In this document: positions 58,104-64,000 of the stretch, piece after piece
How positions within the stretch are numbered: position 1 is the stretch's first letter
Layout of the letters: the number at the start of each line of letters is the position of its first letter
Origin: Planotetraspora phitsanulokensis
Lineage (GTDB): Bacteria; Actinomycetota; Actinomycetes; Streptosporangiales; Streptosporangiaceae
Length of the DNA: 64,000 nucleotides
Assembly: GCF_016863295.1 (NCBI RefSeq)
Contig: NZ_BOOP01000018.1
Location: 1 to 64,000 of the forward strand
Direction: 5' to 3'
Position numbers and translations under genes: made by a program
The notes under the pieces: generated by a model
The model's input: only the letters and a program-made list of their open reading frames with translations
What the model was told of the DNA's origin: nothing
Database searches by the model: none

Positions 58104-58112
58104 GCCAAGCCG

Positions 58113-59057
58113 TCAGGCGGCGGGGATCCAGTCCTGCCAGACGATCTTGTTCTGCTCGACCCACTTCTGGGCCGCGGCCTGCGGGCTCAGCTTCTGGACG
58201 GCCATGTCGTACGCCACGGAGTTCTGGTCGTCGTTGGTCCATACGAAGTTCTTGATCAATTCGTATGCCTTGCCGCCCTCGGCCGCGAACTTCTTGCTGA
58301 CGATCTTGTCCAGCAGGTAGGGCGGGTAGTCGCAGGCGACCTTGGCCGGGTTCGCGTCACAGCCGATCGCGTACGGCGGAAGGTTGATCTTCACCAGCTT
58401 GAGCTGGGAGAACAGCCACTGGGGCTCGTAGAAGTACATGAGCAGCGGCGTCTTGTTCTTGTCCGCGTCCTGCGCGGCCTTGATCAGTGCGTCCTCGCTG
58501 CCGGCGTAGACCACCTTGAACGGGAGGTTGAGGTTCTTGATCAGCGCCGCGTCGTTGGTGACATAGGAGGGGTCGCCTGCGAGGAACTGCCCCAAGTTGC
58601 CCGACTTCGCGGTCTGGAACAAGGACTTGTAGGTGGCGAGCTTGTGATAGTCCGTGATGTCCGGATACTGCTTCGCCATCCACTCGGGGACGTACCACCC
58701 GATGACGCCCTTGTTGCCGTCCTCGCCCGCCGTCAGGGCGACCTTCTTCTCGTCGATGTACTCCTTCTTCAGCTCCGGGTGGGCCCAGTTCTCGAGAATG
58801 GCGTCGACCTTGCCGTTCTCGAAGCCCTTCCAGGAGTCCGCCTCCGCGGCCTCCACGCGCTCGACCTTGTAACCCAGCTCGTGCACGAGCAGGTACTCGA
58901 CCACGGCGGCGCTCGCCTCGTAGCCGATCCAGGGGTTGACGGCCAGGCGCACCGTCCCGGCGCCCCCGCCCGGGCCTCCCGCGTTGTCGGAACTCCCGCT
59001 GCACGCGGTCAACGCCAGCGCGATCGTGAGCACCCCGGCAAGAAGTCGGACCCTCAT
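58113..59057 (-). CDS. proX: Glycine betaine/proline-type ABC binding lipoprotein (first copy)
   Basis: A 314-residue OpuAC/ProX-type substrate-binding protein. The signal ends in the lipobox ALTAC, followed by a Gly-rich linker and the binding domain with aromatic residues typical of betaine cages (NPWIGYEASAA, ENWAHPE, WYVPEWM, FYEPQWLF). It should capture glycine betaine or related osmolytes outside the cell. ATG 59057 is set by GAGGTC about 5 bp upstream. It is a close paralogue of the gene at 59189-60169 and is separated from it by a strong hairpin. Confidence 0.88.
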   Translation of the reverse strand: MRVRLLAGVLTIALALTACSGSSDNAGGPGGGAGTVRLAVNPWIGYEASAAVVEYLLVHELGYKVERVEAAEADSWKGFENGKVDAILENWAHPELKKEYIDEKKVALTAGEDGNKGVIGWYVPEWMAKQYPDITDYHKLATYKSLFQTAKSGNLGQFLAGDPSYVTNDAALIKNLNLPFKVVYAGSEDALIKAAQDADKNKTPLLMYFYEPQWLFSQLKLVKINLPPYAIGCDANPAKVACDYPPYLLDKIVSKKFAAEGGKAYELIKNFVWTNDDQNSVAYDMAVQKLSPQAAAQKWVEQNKIVWQDWIPAA

Positions 59058-59146
59058 ATTGACCTCATCAGAAATAGGACGGGCGGCGAACGCGGACGAC
59101 GGGACCGCGGGCGACACCGGCAGAGTATTTCACAACCGAAAGCGAT

Positions 59147-59182
59147 GAATCGGCCGCGATCCAAAGGGATCGCGGCCGATTC
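59147..59182 (-). terminator. Strong hairpin between the two binding-protein genes
   Basis: Perfect 16-bp arms GAATCGGCCGCGATCC (59147-59162) and GGATCGCGGCCGATTC (59167-59182) with a 4-nt loop lie 6 bp beyond the stop of the upstream paralogue. It may end or attenuate the operon transcript, or protect its 3' end. Confidence 0.85.
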
Positions 59183-59188
59183 ACTCGA

Positions 59189-60169
59189 TCACTTCGCGAT
59201 CCAGGCCTGCCACTTGGTGGGGTTGGCCTCGACCCACTTCTTGGCGGCGTCCTCGGCGGACATGCCGTTGTTGGTGATGTCGTCGGCGACCTGGTTCTGG
59301 TCGTCGTTCGTCCAGTTGAAGTTCTTGACCAGCTCGTAGGCGGGGCCGCCGGTCTCGGCGAACTTCTTGCTCACGATCTTGTCGAGGTCGTAGGGCGGGT
59401 AGTCACACGCGATCTTCTTGGGATCGGCGTCGCATCCCTCCGTGTACGGCGGGAGGTTGATCTTCACGAGCTTGAGCTGGTTGAACAGCCACTGCGGCTC
59501 GTAGAAGTACATGAGCAGCGGCTTCTGCTGCTGGGTGGCCTGCTGGGCGGCCTTGATGAGGGCCGCCTCGCTACCCGCGTACACGACCTTGTAGTCGAGC
59601 TTGAGGTTCTTGACCAGGGCCTCGTCATTGGTGACGAACGACGGGTCGCCGTCGAGCATCTGGCCCTTGCCGTCGGACTCGGACGTCTTGAACAGGTCGG
59701 CGTACTTGTTCAGGTTCTTGTAGTCCGTGATGTCCGGGTACTTCTGCGCCATCCACTCAGGGACGTACCACCCGATGACACCCTTGTTGCCGGTCGAGCC
59801 CGCCTCGACGGCGACGCCCTTCTCCTCGATGTACTTCTTCTTCAGGTCGTCGTGGCCCCAGTTCTCGATGACCACGTCGACGGAGCCCGACTCCATGCCC
59901 TGCCACGAGGGCTCTTCGGCGAGGGTGACCGTCTCGACCTTGTAGTTGAGCTTGTTCTCCAGCAGGTAGTCGACGACCGCCGCGCTGGCCTCGTACCCGA
60001 CCCATCCGTTGATGGCCATCTTCACGGTGCCCACCGGAGCACTGCTCGCGCCTCCGGACGCGTTCGCGCTCGGCGCCGCCCCAGAGGTGTCGTCGACCTT
60101 CGCGCCACCACAGCCCGCTGCTGCGAGTCCAAGGACGAGAACACCTGCGACCAGGCGTAACTTGTTCAT
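59189..60169 (-). CDS. proX: Glycine betaine/proline-type ABC binding lipoprotein (second copy)
   Basis: A 326-residue binding lipoprotein: lipobox AAAGC, a Ser/Ala-rich linker (about 22-48) and an OpuAC domain with INGWVGYEASAA, ENWGHDD, WYVPEWM and FYEPQWLF. It shares long identical stretches with the first copy, such as LKLVKINLPPY and ACDYPPY, so the pair arose by duplication. Its ATG overlaps the permease stop (ATGA), placing it directly in the transporter operon. Confidence 0.92.
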   Translation of the reverse strand: MNKLRLVAGVLVLGLAAAGCGGAKVDDTSGAAPSANASGGASSAPVGTVKMAINGWVGYEASAAVVDYLLENKLNYKVETVTLAEEPSWQGMESGSVDVVIENWGHDDLKKKYIEEKGVAVEAGSTGNKGVIGWYVPEWMAQKYPDITDYKNLNKYADLFKTSESDGKGQMLDGDPSFVTNDEALVKNLKLDYKVVYAGSEAALIKAAQQATQQQKPLLMYFYEPQWLFNQLKLVKINLPPYTEGCDADPKKIACDYPPYDLDKIVSKKFAETGGPAYELVKNFNWTNDDQNQVADDITNNGMSAEDAAKKWVEANPTKWQAWIAK

Positions 60170-62091
60170 GCGATCCTCTTCTTTTCGGGGTTCAGGCGCC
60201 CGCTGGCGCCCTGTGTGATCCGGTCGAGCATGATTCCGAGCAGAACCAGGGCCACACCTGCGGCCAGGCCCTTCCCGTAGTCCTCCTGCTGCGAGATCCC
60301 GGCCACGACGTCATATCCGAGGGCGCCCGCCCCTACGAGCGCACCGATCACCACCATCGCCAGGGTCATCACGATGCCCTGGTTGGCGGCGAGGAGCAGC
60401 GAGCTCCTGGCCATCGGAAGCTGCACCTTCCATAGGAGCTGTCTGTCGGTCGAGCCGGCCGACCTGGCCGCCTCGAGCACCGTTCCCGGCACCGCCCGCA
60501 GGCCGTCCTCGACGAGGCGGGCGACCACGGGCACCGCGTAGATGAGCGAAGCGATGATCGCGGTGAACCGGCCGTTGCCGAACAACGCGACGGCGGGAAG
60601 CAGGTAGGAGAACGACGGCATGGTCTGCGCGGCGTCGAGCACCGGCCGCAGCACGGCGGCGAACCACCGCGACCTGGCCGCGCCGATACCGAGGGCAGCA
60701 CCCGCCAGGATCGTGATCACCGCGGCGACCACCACGATCGTCAGCGTCTCCATGCTGTGCTCCCACAGGCTGAGCGCCGCGATCAAGACCAGGCACCCGG
60801 CCGCGATCAGGCCCGCGCGCAGTCCGCTGATCCTCCAGGCGAAGGCCAGCACGGCCAGCGTGATCAACCACCAGGGCGCGCTGGTCAGCAGGTCCTGGAG
60901 CGGGTTGAGCAGCCCGTACGCGACGGTGTCGTTGAGGAAGCCGGTGAAGCCGTACCAGTGGCCTTCGATCCAGCTCACGACGTCGTTGATCGGGCGGACG
61001 ATCTGGATCTGCCACTGTTCGGGGAACTCCGGCGCCAGCACCGGCGTGAGCGCCACGCCCGCCACGACCAGCACCGCGAAGCCCGTCCAGCTCACGATCC
61101 TGGAACGCGCGCGCGAGACCGCCGCCGACCGGGTGATGCGGTCGAGCACGATGGCGATCAGGACGATCCCGATGCCCGGCACGAGCGCCGCGCCCACGTT
61201 GACCCGGGCGAGCGCCCGGATGAGGTCCACACCGAGTCCGGGAGCGGCGATCAGCGCGACGAGCGGCACCATCGACAACGCGGCCGCGATCGTCTGGTTC
61301 ACGCCGAGGGCGATCGTGTTGAGCGCCATCGGGAGCCGCACCTTGCGCATGGTCTGCCAGCGGGTGGCGCCCAGCGATTCCGACGCCTCGACCACCGTGG
61401 GCGAGACGCGCTCGATGGCCAGCGCGGTGATCCGGATCGCCGGCGGAATCGCGTAGATCATGGTGGCGATCGTCGCCGAGGCGGGGCCGATGAGGAACAG
61501 CAGCACGATCGGCGACAGGTACGAGAACGTCGGCATGATCTGCATGACGTCGAGCACCGGCGACACGACGCGCCGCACCGACGGCGAGCGCCCGGCGAGC
61601 ACGCCGATCGGGATGCCGATGATCAGCGAGAGCAGCACGGCCGACAGAGTCAGCGCGAGCGTGTCGACGCTGGCGTCCCACAGGCCGAGCACGCCGAGGC
61701 CGGCGAACCCGGCGACCGACACGACGGCGATCCGCCACCCGCCTGCCAGCCAGCCGAGGCCGGCCGCCACGCCGACGAGGCCGGGCCAGCCGAGACCGGT
61801 CAGGGCCGTCTGGAACAGGGTGAAGAGCTCGGCCACCCCGAGGCGCAGGTAGTTGATGAAGTACAGGAAGAACGGGCTCGTGTTGCGGTTCTCGTCGACC
61901 CAGTCGCGGGCGTCGTTGAGCCCGCGGAACAACGACGCGTCGTCATCGTGGGGCAGCACGGCGGTGTTCTTGAACACCACGTAGAGCACCACGACGAGCA
62001 CGGCCACGGCGGCGGGCAGCCATCGCACGAGCCGCTGGGCGCGCGCCGTCACGGGGACGGGCGAGGCCATGTCGGCGGGGGCGGCCACCAC
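60166..62091 (-). CDS. proW: Fused double permease of a glycine betaine/proline ABC importer
   Basis: A 641-residue membrane protein with two complete BPD_transp_1 permease halves in tandem. Each has the EAA-like loop: VEASESLGATRWQTMRKVRL in the first half and LEAARSAGSTDRQLLWKVQL in the second; each is preceded by a PTFSYL or PSFSYL segment. ProW-type permeases normally have one such unit and dimerise, so this is a fusion of both halves. The GTG start overlaps the ATPase stop by one base, and its stop overlaps proX by ATGA. Confidence 0.93.
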   Translation of the reverse strand: MVAAPADMASPVPVTARAQRLVRWLPAAVAVLVVVLYVVFKNTAVLPHDDDASLFRGLNDARDWVDENRNTSPFFLYFINYLRLGVAELFTLFQTALTGLGWPGLVGVAAGLGWLAGGWRIAVVSVAGFAGLGVLGLWDASVDTLALTLSAVLLSLIIGIPIGVLAGRSPSVRRVVSPVLDVMQIMPTFSYLSPIVLLFLIGPASATIATMIYAIPPAIRITALAIERVSPTVVEASESLGATRWQTMRKVRLPMALNTIALGVNQTIAAALSMVPLVALIAAPGLGVDLIRALARVNVGAALVPGIGIVLIAIVLDRITRSAAVSRARSRIVSWTGFAVLVVAGVALTPVLAPEFPEQWQIQIVRPINDVVSWIEGHWYGFTGFLNDTVAYGLLNPLQDLLTSAPWWLITLAVLAFAWRISGLRAGLIAAGCLVLIAALSLWEHSMETLTIVVVAAVITILAGAALGIGAARSRWFAAVLRPVLDAAQTMPSFSYLLPAVALFGNGRFTAIIASLIYAVPVVARLVEDGLRAVPGTVLEAARSAGSTDRQLLWKVQLPMARSSLLLAANQGIVMTLAMVVIGALVGAGALGYDVVAGISQQEDYGKGLAAGVALVLLGIMLDRITQGASGRLNPEKKRIA

Positions 62092-63167
62092 TACGCCTCC
62101 TCGGCCGTCGAGCCTGCGAGGGCCGCGTGCTCGGCGTCCCCTCCGGCCTCGCCGAGGCGGACCGCGCCGAGCAGGTCGACCCGGTCGACCACGCCGACGA
62201 GTTCGCCGTCGGCGACCACCCGGATCGGCCGGGCCGACGCCATCGCGGCCGGGATCGCGTCGTGGATCACCGTGTCGGCCGGGAGCTCCGGTCCGTCCAG
62301 CGGCTCGTCCGCGTCGGGCTGCCGGGAGATCCAGCGCAGCGACAGCACGTGCGACTTGGGAACGTCGCGCACGAAGTCGGCCACGTAGTCGTCGGCGGGC
62401 GCACCCACCAGTTCCTCCGGCGTGCCGACCTGCACGATCGAACCGTTCCGCATGATCGCGATCCGCTCGCCGAGCTTGAGCGCCTCGGACAGGTCGTGGG
62501 TGATGAAGACCATCGTCTTGCCCACCTCACGGTGCAGGCGGACGACCTCGGCCTGCATGTCCCGCCTGATCAGCGGGTCGAGCGCGCTGAACGGCTCGTC
62601 GAACAGCAGCACCTCCGGGTCGACGGCGAGCGCCCGGGCCAGGCCCACGCGCTGCTGCATGCCGCCGGAGAGCTGGTCCGGATAGGAGTCCTCGTGCCCC
62701 TCCAGCCCGACGAGGGACAGGATCGCGCGCGCCTTCTCGTGCCGTGCGGCCTTCGCCACGCCCTGGATCTCCAGACCGTAGGCGACGTTGTCGAGGACCC
62801 GGCGGTGCGGGAGCAGCCCGAAGTGCTGGAAGACCATGCTGACCCGGTGGCGGCGCAGTTCGCGCAACTGCGCGGCGGACATGCCCCGCACGTCCTCGCC
62901 GCCGATGGCGACGTCGCCGCCCGTCGGCTCGATGAGCCGGGTGAGGCACCGGACGAGCGTGGACTTGCCGCTGCCCGACAACCCCATGACGACGAAGACC
63001 TCGCCCGGACGGACCTCGAAGCTGACGTCCCTCACGGCGGCGGTGCATCCGGTCTTGGCCCGGAGCGCGGCGGAGTCGAGCTCCGCGTCGGGGCTACCGA
63101 TGATCCGATCGGCCTTGGGGCCGAAGATCTTCCAGAGCCCGCGAACCTCGATCGCGGCAGTGCCCAC
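62091..63167 (-). CDS. proV: Glycine betaine/proline ABC importer ATP-binding protein
   Basis: A 358-residue ATPase of the ProV/OpuAA type: Walker [10 protein letters not shown], signature LSGGMQQR, Walker [12 protein letters not shown], switch THDLS and a C-terminal CBS-like region ([17 protein letters not shown]). ProV CBS domains sense ionic strength. The GTG at 63167 has GAGGGG about 9 bp upstream; the longer open frame runs into the promoter and is not used. It is the first gene of the operon proV-proW-proX-(hairpin)-proX. Confidence 0.93.
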   Translation of the reverse strand: MGTAAIEVRGLWKIFGPKADRIIGSPDAELDSAALRAKTGCTAAVRDVSFEVRPGEVFVVMGLSGSGKSTLVRCLTRLIEPTGGDVAIGGEDVRGMSAAQLRELRRHRVSMVFQHFGLLPHRRVLDNVAYGLEIQGVAKAARHEKARAILSLVGLEGHEDSYPDQLSGGMQQRVGLARALAVDPEVLLFDEPFSALDPLIRRDMQAEVVRLHREVGKTMVFITHDLSEALKLGERIAIMRNGSIVQVGTPEELVGAPADDYVADFVRDVPKSHVLSLRWISRQPDADEPLDGPELPADTVIHDAIPAAMASARPIRVVADGELVGVVDRVDLLGAVRLGEAGGDAEHAALAGSTAEEA

Positions 63168-63722
63168 TCTGTTTCCCCTCACTCGGCTATCGCCCGAGAA
63201 GCGGCGTGAACGCCCGGGAACGCCACAGCACGGCGTGGAGATCGTCGCTCGCACGCCGTCGATGAAGAGCTGGGGGTCAACGACTCCTCATTGGGCATAT
63301 GCACAGGAGTTGCGTGATGCGCAACTCATCGTGTTGAACAGTGATGAGGCTAGGCCCCATCAGCCCCACAGATGGGCAGAAATAACACGATAAGCTCCAT
63401 ATCGTGATCATTCAGTGATCTATCCGTGGGGGCCTCGAGTATGCGCCCGTCCGGGCGCGGGAACCACTGCAGGACAGGGAAAGCTGTCGCCCTGGAGGGG
63501 TGCCCGGCCCACCGGCGGCGAAGATCCCTGGTCACCATATGGGACGCGCAACCAGTAAATGGGACGGCACGGCACCCGCCGAGGACGGCGAGGCCACCGT
63601 CGTGAGAACGGCAGGACGCGTGCCGAGACCGGCAAGGCACCCGGCGAGAACGGCAGGGATCGGCAAGGCACCCGGTGGAAAAAGGCGGGAGGCCGGTCGA
63701 GGACTGCAGGTCACCGACCCGG
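63168..63722. other. Intergenic region with the osmoprotectant-operon promoter
   Basis: The 555 bp between proV and the SDR gene contain the proV control region (63283-63327). A further partial copy of the dispersed repeat (CGTGATCATTCAG) lies at about 63403. CGGCAAGGCACCCGG occurs twice between about 63629 and 63680. I see no gene. Confidence 0.5.
63307..63327 (-). promoter_or_regulatory. Perfect inverted repeat over the proV promoter
   Basis: GAGTTGCG (63307-63314) and CGCAACTC (63320-63327) are perfect 8-bp arms around TGATG. On the minus strand TTGCGC within it can serve as -35, with CATATG 17 bp downstream. A repressor bound here would block the osmoprotectant operon. The leader to the GTG start would be about 110 nt. 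Confidence 0.65.
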
Positions 63723-64000
63723 TCAGGTGATCAGGATGCCGCCGTCCACGGGAAGGACGGCGCCGGTGATGTAGGAGCCCGCGTCGGAGGCCAGAAAGAC
63801 AGCGGTGGTCACGAGTTCGACCGGCTCGCCCGCCCGCTTCATCAGCACACGCTGCTCCATCACCCGGTCCAGGTAGCCGGGCGGATACTGCTCGGTCATC
63901 TCGGAGTGGAAGAAGCCGGGCTCCAGGCAGTTGACGCGGATGCCGCGCCGGGAGGTCCACTGCTGCGCCAGGTCCCGCGTCAGCCCCGCGACGGCGGCCT
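63723..64000 (-). CDS. SDR-family oxidoreductase, C-terminal part (runs off the window)
   Basis: The 92 visible codons encode the C-terminal part of a classical short-chain dehydrogenase. The visible sequence starts just after the expected YxxxK active site (AAVAGLTRDLAQQW) and has the IRVNCLEPGFF motif, the substrate-loop stretch and the C-terminal TGAVLPVDGGILIT. It should bind NAD(P)H and oxidise or reduce a small alcohol or ketone; the substrate cannot be told. The start lies beyond base 64000. Confidence 0.88.
   Translation of the reverse strand, partial: AAVAGLTRDLAQQWTSRRGIRVNCLEPGFFHSEMTEQYPPGYLDRVMEQRVLMKRAGEPVELVTTAVFLASDAGSYITGAVLPVDGGILIT

Larger units (their letters stand above)
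57755..58112. other. Intergenic region with promoter and dispersed repeats
   Basis: The 358 bp between the HNH gene and the binding-protein gene contain the HNH promoter, two CCTAGGT direct repeats (57762-57768 and 57783-57789) and the repeat cluster at 57837-58103. No gene is seen; an ORF across the repeats has no protein character. Confidence 0.6.

Overview
The window is chromosomal DNA of a high-GC actinobacterium. The gene set and gene order fit a filamentous member of the Streptosporangiales (Nonomuraea, Microbispora or Streptosporangium type): CIRCE-controlled hrcA-dnaJ, CU044_5270 and DUF3097 proteins, a DNRLRE/LamG secreted protein, GTG and GTGA starts and apparent leaderless promoters. 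The genus is inference. No rRNA, tRNA, CRISPR array, insertion sequence or phage was found.

Layout. 1-5239: a 9-bp tandem repeat, a rifampicin-monooxygenase-like gene (rox) with a rifamycin-associated element (RAE) upstream, and a secreted DNRLRE/LamG protein. 5240-15030: a housekeeping block on the minus strand (hrcA-dnaJ-rsmE, then HIT-phoH-ybeY-CNNM/CorC-lipoprotein-Cdd-like-era), interrupted by a plus-strand ECF sigma factor with a membrane partner. 15181-24712: DUF3097, hemW, a secreted GH18 chitinase, a MOSC protein, a membrane protein with a histidine kinase that lacks its response regulator, lepA, a GH18-like membrane-anchored protein and rpsT. 24988-33587: two large FtsX-type permeases with two ATPases, then a divergent MFS exporter/MarR pair.

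33708-43212: a 22-unit 8-bp tandem array running into the holA stop codon, then holA, comEC-comEA, degV, hutI with a coupled small ORF, hflX and a DUF4097 lipoprotein. 43367-51239: a glyoxylate block, where glycolate oxidase subunits GlcD, GlcE and GlcF would make glyoxylate and malate synthase would condense it with acetyl-CoA. An IclR regulator follows, and a DUF1016 nuclease-fold gene sits between aceB and glcD. 51350-57754: an ECF sigma/CU044_5270 pair, a C4-dicarboxylate carrier (dctA) divergent from a CitA/CitB-type two-component system, and a secreted HNH nuclease lipoprotein. A C4-dicarboxylate carrier near malate synthase fits use of organic acids, but the link is inference.

57837-58103 holds a cluster of dispersed CGTGATCATGCAC repeats. 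58113-63167 is a glycine-betaine/proline-type osmoprotectant importer (ATPase, a fused double permease and two paralogous binding lipoproteins separated by a strong hairpin), with a perfect inverted repeat over its likely promoter. The window ends inside an SDR oxidoreductase.

I see no clearly new multi-gene system. The items most worth a second look are the RAE with promoter-like sequence on both strands, the 8-bp array that supplies the holA stop codon, the DUF1016 gene with an Arg in place of the catalytic Lys inside the glyoxylate block, the coupled small ORFs before hutI and before the second ECF gene, the CGTGATCATGCAC repeat family, and the histidine kinase with a 17-codon ORF where its regulator should start.
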